NCBI GenBank assembly: GCA_012295275.1
Contig: CM022679.1
Span: 4,013,379-4,077,378, forward strand
Source: Chrysomallon squamiferum
Taxonomy: Eukaryota > Mollusca > Gastropoda > Neomphalida > Peltospiridae
Length of the DNA: 64,000 nucleotides
Direction of reading: 5' to 3'
Shown: piece by piece, positions 53,170 through 64,000 of the stretch
How the letters are laid out: the number at the start of each line of letters is the position of its first letter
Position numbering within the stretch: the stretch's first letter is position 1
Notes under the pieces: model-generated
Seen by the model: the letters and a program-made list of their open reading frames with translations, nothing else
Told to the model about the DNA's origin: nothing
The model's database searches: none
Position numbers and translations under genes: made by a program

Positions 53170-53258
<89 letters not shown>
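53170..53258. repeat. (AG)n microsatellite
   Basis: About 88 bp of perfect GA, complementary to the (CT)n tract 380 bp away. Confidence 0.97.
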
Positions 53259-53261
<3 letters not shown>

Positions 53262-53333
53262 GATTGGTTTAAAATAGTAGTGACCAGGAAATAACAACGT
53301 TTACATCATGATAATAAAATATTCTTTCTCTTT

Positions 53334-53334
<1 letters not shown>

Positions 53335-53384
<50 letters not shown>

Positions 53385-53499
53385 AACAACAAAAAACAAA
53401 AAAAAAATACAACAACAAAAAACAACAACAACAAACAAACAAACGCTAAACAACAACTACAGCAAAAACAAACAAGTCAAACAAACTCACTGTCCTCCA

Positions 53500-53531
<32 letters not shown>
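53335..53531. repeat. (AC)n, CAA-rich and poly-A
   Basis: (AC)n at 53337-53382, CAAA/CAA-rich sequence to about 53480, and an A run at about 53502-53531. Confidence 0.93.
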
Positions 53532-53533
<2 letters not shown>

Positions 53534-53583
53534 CGGCTAACACTTAGGATCTTCTCCCGATATAAAATAGTGTAAAAGGAAAA

Positions 53584-53705
53584 TCAACAGTGTTTTCCAC
53601 ACAACATTAACTTCTTTGCACTCCAGTGATCATCTTCGTAAGATCCATTAAAGAAAATTGTCCCCTGATTACATGATGCTGGGTCATATAAAACAGCCAT
53701 TTCAG
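53584..53705 (-). CDS. Candidate cysteine-containing terminal exon
   Basis: On the minus strand CTGTTTCTTTCTCCTAG is a strong acceptor. Phase 1 is then open for 39 codons to TGA, reading EMAVLYDPASCNQGTIFFNG, SYEDDHWSAKKL and ending MLCGKHC. There are three cysteines (the last pair is C-x3-C) and an NGS sequon. The composition is far from the flanking poly-A/CAA translation, which supports a real exon. Upstream exons on this strand were not found. Family unknown. Confidence 0.3.
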
Positions 53706-54380
53706 CTAGGAGAAAGAAACAGAGAAACAAAAAACAAAAAAAAAATGTGACAGAATAGTAAACGAGTAAGAAAATAAAAAAGTAGCAGTAAAACAATTTC
53801 ACGAAGAAAAAAGTAAAATGACAACAAATCAAGAAAAAAACACAACAAGCAAAAGAAGATGAAGAAAAAACAACAAGCAAGGACAAATCGAAAACAAAAT
53901 AAATAAATGTAATAAAAAAAAATAACACTCTTTCCTAAAACATTATGAAGATCGAATTAAAAAAATAAAAAATACTCAGTTTGAAATTGATATCTTTATC
54001 ATAAAACTCGCAATGCTTTAAAAATAAATTTCATTATAAATTATCATGTTTATATATTTAAATACAAACTATAGTAATGAATGACTTTAATTTTAAATTA
54101 CTTATCTGGTAAACTTTCTAAAATGCTTTTAAGTATAAGTTATACGAATATTTAAATTTCTATTAGTTTTATTATTATTATTATTATTTTTTTAAAGATG
54201 TAAGATTTAAACAAATGATTATTTTAGCAGTACAGGAAAAACAGATTACTAAATATTACTTATTATTTACGTACGAAATATTTCATTTGACTCCAGCAGT
54301 AAACAAATATAAATAAATAAATAATAATATAATTATTATGAAATGCAACAGTCGTTCTAATAATGAAGATGAAGATGACG

Positions 54381-54411
<31 letters not shown>

Positions 54412-55770
54412 TAATAATAATATAGAAAACATTAGTAAAAAAACAAACAAAAAAAACCCAAAACCCAACAACAAACAAACAAGAAAAAAAAATTAAATTA
54501 TATAAACTATAATAATAAAACAAAGTCTTGCAAACCAAAACTGAGGAAGACTCAAATACAAATAATAAATAAAAACGTCTTTCATTGAAACAAACTCCCC
54601 ACAAACAAAAAAAATAAACAATCAAACAAAAACAATCCTCTCACAAAACACACTCACTCACACATACAAACACACACATACACCAAAAAAAAAAAAAAAA
54701 AAAAAAAAAAATGACGGAGGAAGAAGAAAAAAGAAAAGAAAGAAAAACGTGGACTCAGTATTAATGATGAGCACGGTGACGTCTATGACATCAACATTTT
54801 CAGTAGAAAGACAACCAGTGTACATCAGTAAGACGACGAAAATCCTGCATCTTACAGCTAAATAGCCACTAAGATCGAAATCCTTCTACACGACATTCAT
54901 TTCTGAAGGCAGACTAATAACTTTCTAGACAAACTATTGTAATAACTCAAGAGAATAATATCCCAGCATTCTCAATTCTTTACACTTTTATATCGTTATC
55001 GTCGTCTGCAGAATTGGGTCCATTAAGAAAGATAAACAAAACCAATTTTAGATGCATGCCTGCAGTTAAATCTGACAGACGTAGGGACGTTCACGAAATT
55101 ACCTTTATGTCGAAAATGTATTGGAGACAAATAATAGTATGACAGATGCATTCGGGAATACAGACATAACAGAGACAATAGCAACTGTAACCAACTGCCC
55201 TTACGTTTAGGTAGGTTGGGAAATAATGAAACTTCGATCGAGAAAAGAGACTTGAAAAGATATAACAGTGCTTCAAGCTGGATAAGACAATACAATAGAT
55301 AATCCGCAAAAGCGTGCAGAAGAACTAGAACGAATAACATTTATGTTTCAGCTGGATTGAAGAAAGAAAGAGTTTAATGCAAAACAACAACAACAATAAC
55401 AACAACAAACGAAAGAAAAGAAGAAAAAAGACATTTGTTTCCTTATATCTAAACTGTTTTGAAAAGACAATTCCACAATATTTTGACGAACAGAGAATAT
55501 TGAACAAAGAAGAAACAAATTAATATACATATTTTGCTGTTGATACATCAGAAATTCGTTATATTTAAAAAGGACAGTCTTATATAGAAGTGATCAGTAA
55601 TAGAAATTTGCATACGAATTTAACTTCGAGAGATGCAGCGTTTGGAAGAAGACAATATAGAGATTTATACCAAAATTGTGCTTTCCAACATTATTAAATA
55701 TTATCAACATAACCGTTTGAACATTTCGTCTACTGATTATTAAACAGTATAATATAAACATATATGTAGA

Positions 55771-55812
<42 letters not shown>

Positions 55813-57182
55813 TAATTAATTAATTAATTAATTAATTAATATCAGAAATATTATTAAATAAATAAATAAATATATATATTTATTTTTTTATCATTAAGAA
55901 CAGGTTAGGTTCACAGTAAGCTGTTTGACCAGATTTATACTCTAGTTTCAAAATTAATAAAATAAAGCCAAAACAAATTAATTATACTCAATGAATAAAA
56001 CAGAAATAAAATCATTACTGTTAAATTTCTCAGAAGCTAAAGAGGGAGTAAATGAAGTGTGATAATTCCACTAATCTCAATACTGCTCTTCATCTCGCTT
56101 AAATAACGAAATCGTTAAAAGATTCATTATTGAAATTCTTAAACAGTCACCGCGGTTGACTTTTTTTTTTTTTTTCCTTAATCTTTTTGAGCTGTAAAGA
56201 ATTTGAGTGTAGAAAAAAACTAGTTATCGGGATCCAGTGATTACTGTCTCTATTTATGCAGATTGCTTGTCGAAGGATGAAATTAATGGGCAAACGATGA
56301 GCACATTTTGAAACAGTGCTACGAGACCATTTCTCAAAGAAGATAAGGGCGCCCTCTTTCCCATTAGGCCAGCGTTATCTGTACACTTCCATCAGCGAAA
56401 ATTAAATATTAGTCTCGATGTGACTGAAGAAGAAGTAATGGCGAAACGATCAACGTAAACATCTCTTATATTACATTTATAGTTTGATCACCAACAAAGC
56501 ACTGATCTGTTCGGGACGAGATTAGTAAAGCGCCCTCTATCGTCGCACGGCCACACGTTCTCTGGCGCAGTTAACAATGATCTAAGGAGTAAGGAATAGA
56601 TTTTATTTTATTTTTTAAATCGCCATTGCCCGATAAGGTCACACGATTTTCAACATTTCGCTTTCATAATGGCGCAAGCTTTTGAAATATGTAGCAACCT
56701 CGGGCATATGAGTTATTGATCAAAAGTACGAGGAAGGGTTTCTAATTGGCTCTTCTTTTCATTATCATCACGAGTCTGTATAGACACGTGCCAGACTTAA
56801 AAATAGAATCGTCAAAATAACTCAGCCGACTTGCACGGCGAAGACAAGTTGAACAATTACCTAAATTTCATAAGCACTTTACGAAGTGTTTGTGCTGTCT
56901 GTGTAACGTACATCTGACATTTGTTAAAACCAGTTTGCCAAGCAAACATTGTATCTTGACTTTAAAATATCCAAACACTTTTTAAACATATTTTTTTTCT
57001 TTGATTTTTTCTTTCTTTCTTTCTTTCTTTCGTTCGTTCTTTCTTTTCGGATTTTGTTGCTTCCTTCATTTAAATTAAAATTTTAAGTTATATATAAAAA
57101 AGATATTCGTTGTATTCGTAACATATAAGATATTATCTTTTAGGAAGAGTCAAGAAAAATGTAGTGTATGAAATTTGACACG

Positions 57183-57186
<4 letters not shown>
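53706..57186. other. Spacer with small repeats
   Basis: (AAT)n at about 54381-54421, a run of about 28 A at about 54684-54711, and (ATT)n then (AATT)n at 55770-55840. A minus-strand frame at 55023-55340 is hydrophobic and a second (55091-55309) is cysteine-rich in an overlapping phase; neither has convincing splice support. 56000-56900 is GC-richer but shows no exon that I can defend. Confidence 0.4.

Positions 57187-57266
<80 letters not shown>
57187..57266. repeat. (CT)n then (AC)n microsatellite
   Basis: About 63 bp CT followed by about 17 bp AC. The same CT-to-AC junction occurs at 6972 and, inverted, at 61630. Confidence 0.97.
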
Positions 57267-57394
57267 AACACACAATACAAATGTTAATACATTCTATAAA
57301 GAATACAAAAAACAACAACAAAACAAACGCAGTCCTAACATCAGTAATATCATCATTTGCACTGGAAATGTAACAGATTTAATTTTCTTCTTGA

Positions 57395-57426
<32 letters not shown>

Positions 57427-57453
57427 CCGAAATACTATATATATATATATATA
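57395..57453. repeat. (ATT)n and (TA)n
   Basis: (ATT)n at 57397-57426 and (TA)n at about 57437-57453. Confidence 0.93.
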
Positions 57454-57560
57454 AACACACCAGTACTTCAAACCACTCAAACGTAATTAAATATCATAAA
57501 ATTTCTTTATTTTTATGAATAACCGAATTTTTTTTTTTACGTGGTATTTTAATTTCCCAG

Positions 57561-57733
57561 GCTGTCGAAACATCAAACACAAAGTGTGGCTCGGATTTAT
57601 CTTCTGTGACAATCTGACGGCATGTTTGACCTCGTATAAAGTTTATGCCAACATTAATCACGCTAAAACTATCTGCATATATACTAATTGTGAAGCTAAA
57701 GACGACCCGGTTGCAAATTCAAAGCGTTTATAA
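57561..57733 (+). CDS. Candidate cysteine-rich terminal exon
   Basis: TGGTATTTTAATTTCCCAG is a good acceptor. The phase-1 frame is open for 56 codons to TAA. It reads CRNIKHKVWLGFIFC, DNLTAC, LTSYKVYANINHAKTIC, IYTNC and ends ANSKRL. There are five cysteines and an NLT sequon, so a disulphide-bonded extracellular domain is the natural reading. The spacing does not match a family I can name with confidence. Of all the candidate exons here this has the best composition. No partner exon was identified. Confidence 0.35.
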
Positions 57734-58290
57734 TCACTGAAAAAAATCAATCACTTCATGATGAACGCTATAAATAACGAAATGGAATCGCTGTGCTTTC
57801 GACGGCTTTATCTTGATGGAAAATTCTTTTTTGATAGCGATTCTAGTTCCTCGGGGGTAAACTATTTAATTTGACTGCTTGGGTCATACGCCAATTGCAC
57901 TTTTCAGTAAACATTTGCAATTGTGTCTGTGGGTTTTTGTACGAATTAAGGGTATTAAATCTGGCGCTAGGCGATTTGTCAAGTTACCGGCCATTTTTTT
58001 TTTTTTTTTTTTTTTCGGGGAATGGCGGAATGGACGCGAAGAGCCTTTCTCGCCGCTGTGAGAATTTACGAGATCTCGTCGTAATGAACATTAGCTTTAT
58101 ACTTTATTTACCAAAACTGGCGTACCCAAGGCGTCGGCGATCAATGCGAGAATAAATTTGTAATCACCGAACCAACTGACACAAAATTGGCTTGGATATT
58201 TACACAGGGGTGTTTGCTGAAGATTCTTTTAAAATTGGTTTTGTAATTACAAAGGCGATCTAGCTAGACAGGATCGAACTTGAAAACTTT

Positions 58291-58321
<31 letters not shown>

Positions 58322-58395
58322 GTTGTTGTTTTCTTTCTAAAAGGTTCTTGGTGTTATTACTTTTAAGGAAGAAGAAGAAGAAGAAGAAGATAATA
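57734..58395. other. Spacer with poly-T tracts
   Basis: T runs at about 57987-58015 and 58290-58321, and (AAG)n at about 58370-58390. AGGCGATCTAGCTAGACAGG at about 58252 with ATCGAACTTG after it is loosely tRNA-like. Confidence 0.4.
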
Positions 58396-58499
58396 CTAAG
58401 ACAATGAATAGCAATAATTAATAGTAATAACTACCGTGACAGTAACACACAATATGAAACATCCATCAGCATCAATATTATAAATAATAAAATAATGTA

Positions 58500-58665
58500 C
58501 GACTACTACTTCATCTACCTCGACTACAACAATAACAACAACTACTACTACTACAACTACTACTACTACTACTACTAATAATAATAATAACAATAATAAT
58601 AATATAATGATGACGATTATTATGATAATAATGATAATGATAATCTGATGATTATAATTATTATG
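58500..58665. repeat. (ACT)n/(AAT)n/(GAT)n degenerate triplets
   Basis: ACT triplets at about 58540-58576 pass into AAT and then GAT-type triplets. The 98-residue Ile/Val minus-strand frame is an artefact. Confidence 0.9.
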
Positions 58666-60619
58666 ATTTCGATAACAATTCAAACTGTGCAATAAATTTG
58701 CAAAGCTAATCTTGGACTGATATTTTTAAACATTAAACACAGTTTGATTATGACTAAATGAAAAGTTTTACACATTTTCGTCTTAGTATTATAATAAAGA
58801 AGAAAACAAAAACAACAGCAGTGTAATTAGAAAAGACAAGAAGATAAAATGGAAGTAAATATCGAAACAACAACGGAACAAAGAGCATTAGAGATATTGT
58901 CGCCACTCAGTTTTCACCTCCATTATCATGAACCTCGTTAACACTTTCCCACAGGAACAGAATATTCTTCAGATCTTAAACAGCGAGAATAAAATACACT
59001 ATTTAGTATGTCTACCTACTCTGCCAGTCAACTGGACGCTATAAATGTTATTTACTCTGTGGAAAAGTCAAAATTAAGTGACGCTATCCATTCTCACGGT
59101 GTAATAAACCCAACAGGCACGTCTTGCATCATGACGTCTTTGATTGCAAAAATTTGACATTTTGTGAATGAGAATCGTCTCTGATTGAGTCGGAATGGTC
59201 TTTCTGGACGGCTGGAACCAAGACGCGGGTCAAAGCTGTTTGTCTGTTTGGTGTACCTTGTGAATACTGAAGGAGATATTCATACCGGTCAAGACTCCTT
59301 CGTCCGCTGATTGTCTTCAGTGTTGAAACTCGCCCAGCATACAGAGTGGCTTTACGATGAACATTTATCATTCATTTATTGTCATTGTATTACTTAAATA
59401 CGTGGCTGTCTCACGCTCGTGAATTTCGGACATGATGTATGCTGGGTTAATGTTATGTGATGGGGTTAATCAAATTTACTAAATGTATAATTACTGTGAA
59501 GGAAAAAGAACCACCACCTCCCCCAAGAAGAGAGAGAGTGAGAGTACAGCACACTTCTCTGAAAGAAAGAAAGAAAAAAAAAATTGAAAATAAACCAGCA
59601 GCTGTAATAATTGTTGAATAGCTGTGAACATAATATGTTTATTTTAAAAACCAATAACAATAAATAAATAAAATATTTAAATAAATCAATAAATAACGAA
59701 AATAATGTTGATGATTGTGATAATAATAACAACAATAATAATAATAATAATTATTATTATTATGATGATGATAATGACAATAATAAATAAATAAATAAAT
59801 TAATTAATTAATAAAGAAAGGAAAAAGAAAGGAAAGAAAGATGAAAGACAGAACAAAATCAAATCAAAATACACACCTGTACATTCCAACCACTCTCCCA
59901 TCCATCCACCCCCCCACACATACATCACAGCACATACGTACAAGACGACCCCCCACCACAAACACAATACCACATCCGTTTTTTTAAAACAGAAATTCTC
60001 AACCACAGAGAATTTGACACGGAAACATATAAGATACATACATCAAGACGGGAGAAAACATCTTGGAAATAGGCCTGTCATAGTTTAATCAACCCCACCA
60101 GCCTAACTGCGAATAAGATTATTTGTACTAGCGAAACATCACATAAAACTCCAGATCTCATCGCTGTGAATGTACGTCTGGTCGAAGAAAAAGCAATTTG
60201 TGTAATAAAACTGTGATTTACATCGTATAAACTTCATAACTAGCCTGACAATTTATCTCTGAACAGACAGGTCCCCAAACAAGACAGCATATACAATTTT
60301 TTTTAGTTTTTAATGTTAGGGTAAAATGCAGCGCTACTCATGCCGTTAATGTATCTTCTTTAAATAGTAAAAAAATAATGCTTTTTTTTATTACTGAACA
60401 AGATAGGTTTTCAGTATTTAATAAGATAATTATAATCCTGATACTTAAAAATATATATTTGTATTACGAGTACAGCATGTTTAGTAATAACAAAATATCT
60501 ATTTAAATTGTGCCTGGAGTTTTTATTGTTATTATTTTCCTACATAAAATCTTATATTCACATATTCTGCATATAGTATCTTTAACACTACAATAAAACC
60601 GAATTAATATAGAATATAA

Positions 60620-60650
<31 letters not shown>

Positions 60651-61124
60651 CTCAAACATTGGAATGCATTTTCATGAACGCTATAAAGTATATCTTCTAA
60701 AGAACGTGTAATATATCATCTTAGTACTAAATTATTTTCTTCTAAATTATTAAATATTAAAAAAATATATCTTTAATAGTAAAGATGAACAAAATACATC
60801 TACTTCAACAAAAGACGACAGAGGAATAAATCGTGTTAAATGCAGAAGAAATTAGTTTATGTTACAGTATGTTTTTTTTCAGTAGAGATGGAACAGGGCT
60901 GAGGTTTTGTGGATAGAAGGAACAATTATTTCGATGCTGACATTGCGCTGTTACCTTTTGCAGATTTGTGCAATACAACTTTAACATACGCTTTCTTTTC
61001 TTAGTTTTCTCAGTGGGATCAGTGTGCAAATGTCAGGGGTTTATTTAATTTTAATAAGAACAGCAGAAGACTGTTGTAAAGATAAATAAGGAATGTTATA
61101 TTTTCAATTCTGGTTCATTGAAAA

Positions 61125-61129
<5 letters not shown>
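58666..61129. other. Spacer; GC-richer islet at 59.1-59.4 kb
   Basis: 59129-59371 holds an 80-codon minus-strand frame (MINVHRKATLYAGRVSTLKT onward) of balanced composition with an internal CACAAG|GTACAC donor-like site. It may be an exon or chance. (AAT)n and (AAAT)n occur near 59730-59810, and a run of about 26 T at about 60625-60650. Confidence 0.4.
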
Positions 61130-61177
<48 letters not shown>

Positions 61178-61232
61178 AAATAAAAAATAAAATATGTGTG
61201 TGTGTGTGTGTGTGTGTATGTGTGTGTGTGTG
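61130..61232. repeat. (TA)n and (GT)n
   Basis: (TA)n at about 61128-61174 and (GT)n at about 61195-61232. Confidence 0.95.
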
Positions 61233-61603
61233 TGGTTTTATACCTGCAGAAAAAAGTAAAAATGTGAAAGAATAGTTGAAGTAGATAGATAGTGTGTATT
61301 TTTTTTTTATTATTATAAATCATGTCAGTATTATTTATGTAAACAAAAGTTAATAGAATCAGCATTTGGGGTTTCGTCCACATACGCAGTAAGCAGTTGG
61401 GATTTTGTAATCGTACTCTTACATACATGCAGGCATATATACGTACATAAATATATACCTTTACACACACATACATTGTACATACCTTGATACACATTCA
61501 AGCATGCATACATGCATATACACGCACTTACGTACATAGAGACCCATGCATACACATGTTTATACATATTCGTACATATTTTCTGGCATGTATTTGAAAA
61601 TAA
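61233..61603. other. Degenerate (ACAT)n-rich spacer
   Basis: Dispersed ACATACAT/GCATACAT words at about 61420-61580. No gene is seen. Confidence 0.6.
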
Positions 61604-61625
61604 GCACGTGTGCGTGCGTGCGTGC

Positions 61626-61709
<84 letters not shown>

Positions 61710-61716
61710 GAGAGAT
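61604..61716. repeat. (GT)n then (GA)n microsatellite
   Basis: GTGC units, (GT)n to about 61647, then (GA)n to 61716 with one ACAG interruption. Confidence 0.96.
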
Positions 61717-64000
61717 AATGTACACACAAACAACCGATTTCTGATAAATAAAAACAAAAAACAAAACACGGTTAATAAAAAAGATTTTTTAATTATATAA
61801 TGGAACCCATTGAACAACACAGTACTCAACTGTGCTAGTAATACACATAAACATATGCATACATCACTAGATATTGTGCTAACATGAAGTTAACCCTTTC
61901 AGTGCCGTGTCTTCTAGTGAATGTACTGCTTTCATACATTCAGTCTTTTCGCTTGTAACAGTAACATAGTCGTGTCAGAAAATGCTTCAAGCTAGCACGT
62001 TATATTTATTACAGACATAGTTAAAAACATGGTGCAAATTTTCTTTGAAATAATGAAAATATTTCATCACAGAGCAAATACATTTTGACAAATAATCCGA
62101 CACCTAGATACGTTTTTATGTTTAAGCAAAACAAAGAAGACAATTGTCACGAAAAAACACTGGTAAAAATAAAATAAATATTCACTGAAATATTTTTTTC
62201 ATGCTCGTAAACTAATTGCTATATTAAATTTTTGAAGAAAACAAAATGAAAATTTTATTTATTTATATTTTTTGTTTAACTCAGTTCCTAACCAAAAAGT
62301 GCACCTGTTGCAAACTTTCGTAAGTCGCTGCTTTATAAAACAAACAGCCTCGTTAAATTTTCTATGCTTTACGTTGTTGACCGATCTTTAATAATAATAA
62401 AGTTTAAAAACGATACAAGTTATCTCTAATTGATGCAATTTTCGTTTTCTATCGTAAAAAAAAAAAAAAGAAATATAAAGAAGAAAAAAGAATATAGGAA
62501 AAGAAGATGAAGAATAAGAAGAAATCAATAAACTTTGAGATATTGCAGCTTTACTCACTGCGTATGTGTGTGTGCGTGCGTATATATATATATATATATT
62601 TTTTATTTCTGCATAATATGTGACGTAACAAAAAAAACAAAAAAAACACCTCAGCGTTAGTGAATCGTTATTGATTTACTCCACTTTGGTGATACTTAAT
62701 TTCTGGGTAAAATTGTTGGCAAAGATGTTTATATTTTTAGGCTATTTGTTAACATCACTGTACACGTTTGAAGTAAAGCACTGAAAAGGTTAAAAAAAAA
62801 ACGTTTTCCTTTCTCAATTCCCTGTCGATGGTTATTGCATATATTTTAATTGATCTTTGACACCGACATTGTAATCTGAAGGTGTATCAACACTGGTCTA
62901 AGTATAGTGAAGTACAAAAGAAAATCACCGCTATTTGCAGGATTGAAAACTAGTGAAGTCGAAGTGCACACAAAAAAAAAAAAAAAAAAATACAGATATC
63001 ACGATGTGAATGTTGTACTTTTTCGACATTCCTGTTTGTATTGCACATTTGTTTTATTCTTTACATATCATACAAATTTAGCTTTTAGTAAATACTTAAT
63101 TAATTTTGTTATATGTTAATCAGTCTTTTATACATGATAACTATTTGAAACTGTCTTAGCGAAAGAAACTTTCTTTAACATTTCACGACATGCATGACTT
63201 CATCCAGTTAACATCTTGATCAAATAGTAATCGAGATAAAATATACATATTGAAAATTCTTGACGTCTATATTTTGAAACTGGTTTTGAAGTCTTTCACC
63301 GAAGTGACTGTTCGTTAACATTAACCGTTTTTGTTCTTTGAAAACTAAATTATTTTCAAAACCAAAAACGTAATGGAAATTGCTTACAGTGCCAGTCCGA
63401 GGTTCAGAATTATTTGACTGTTTCTTTGCGTAAAACGTGTCTAATAATGGTTCCTACTCGAAAACAAGTAACTAATAACAACAATAACAAACATAACAAT
63501 TGATTTATAACATCACATTTGAAACTATTTAACAAGATGTGAAAATAATACATAAGTTAAATCTGCAGAGTATTTTACAGGTGTGATTTTTCTAACAAAT
63601 GTACTGATATATTAAACATTTTATACAACAATCTGTTTAAAAAAAAAAAAAAAAAAAAAAAAACAACAACAAATAAAACAAAATAAGTAAATAATAAAAA
63701 ATACCACCTCCCTTAGCCCGCCTAAAAAAAAAAAAAAAAAAATAAAGGAGATAAAATAATAATGATAATTATAAATATAATAATCATCATAATCTCGTTG
63801 CTATGTGGCGAAAAAGAAGTAAAAAAAAATCCTTTAATTTGTTAAGTAAGAATAATGTAGGGAATCAACATTTTAATTACTATACAGTTAATTACTGCCA
63901 GTAACTTTCCATCAATCATAGCCCAACATTCATTTGTCTTGACAGAACAATATTTTACCTTTGACACACGTAGAACATCCTGAATAATAACATGACATTT
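61717..64000. other. AT-rich spacer to window end
   Basis: (TA)n at about 62580-62600 and A runs at about 62458-62470, 62973-62990, 63639-63663 and 63724-63742. No gene or RNA recognised on either strand. Confidence 0.5.

Overview
This is a eukaryotic, AT-rich, lightly gene-loaded window packed with simple repeats: long (CT)n/(AG)n, (AAT)n, (ACT)n, (ATAC)n, (TA)n and (GT)n tracts plus many poly-A runs. The best gene is a 17-exon ciliary gene with GT-AG introns, and the other clear gene is an intronless class A GPCR. Both, with the repeat content, suggest an invertebrate. A mollusc or other lophotrochozoan is my best guess. That is an inference from style, and class or species cannot be read from the sequence. 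The compact introns (about 0.1-1.4 kb) argue mildly against a cephalopod.

Layout. 1-36 kb: no securely identified gene. It holds microsatellites, several minisatellites, tRNA-derived SINE-like pieces, a hAT-like remnant and an inverted duplication (4571-5226 against 15533-16110). Less AT-rich islands carry splice-flanked open segments that look like short exons: a signal-peptide exon on the minus strand at 10090-10147, and cysteine-containing possible terminal exons on the plus strand around 8.7, 9.4 and 13.1-13.5 kb. 35.9-38.1 kb: a single-exon orphan rhodopsin-like GPCR (36679-37632, plus strand), preceded by an array of diverged repeats of about 145 bp. 38.2-41 kb: repeats and AT-rich spacer. 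41-52.4 kb: IFT56 (TTC26/DYF-13) on the minus strand, reconstructed exon by exon into a 555-residue protein that is collinear with animal orthologues. Its promoter has a palindromic X-box-like (RFX) site and an NRF1-like site. 52.6-64 kb: spacer with facing (CT)n and (AG)n tracts, two more cysteine-rich candidate terminal exons (53584-53705 minus, 57561-57733 plus), and repeats.

Functional reading. IFT56 is an intraflagellar transport complex B subunit, and a site for RFX factors fits the normal control of cilium genes. The GPCR is an orphan with altered activation motifs (DRW for DRY, NFFLY for NPxxY). A chemosensory or peptide-receptor role is possible but unproven. The most unusual structure is in IFT56 intron 15: the 3' splice site and the first bases of exon 16 have been copied into a tandem array of units of about 50 bp. 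At least five decoy AG acceptors remain there, and divergence rises with distance from the true exon.
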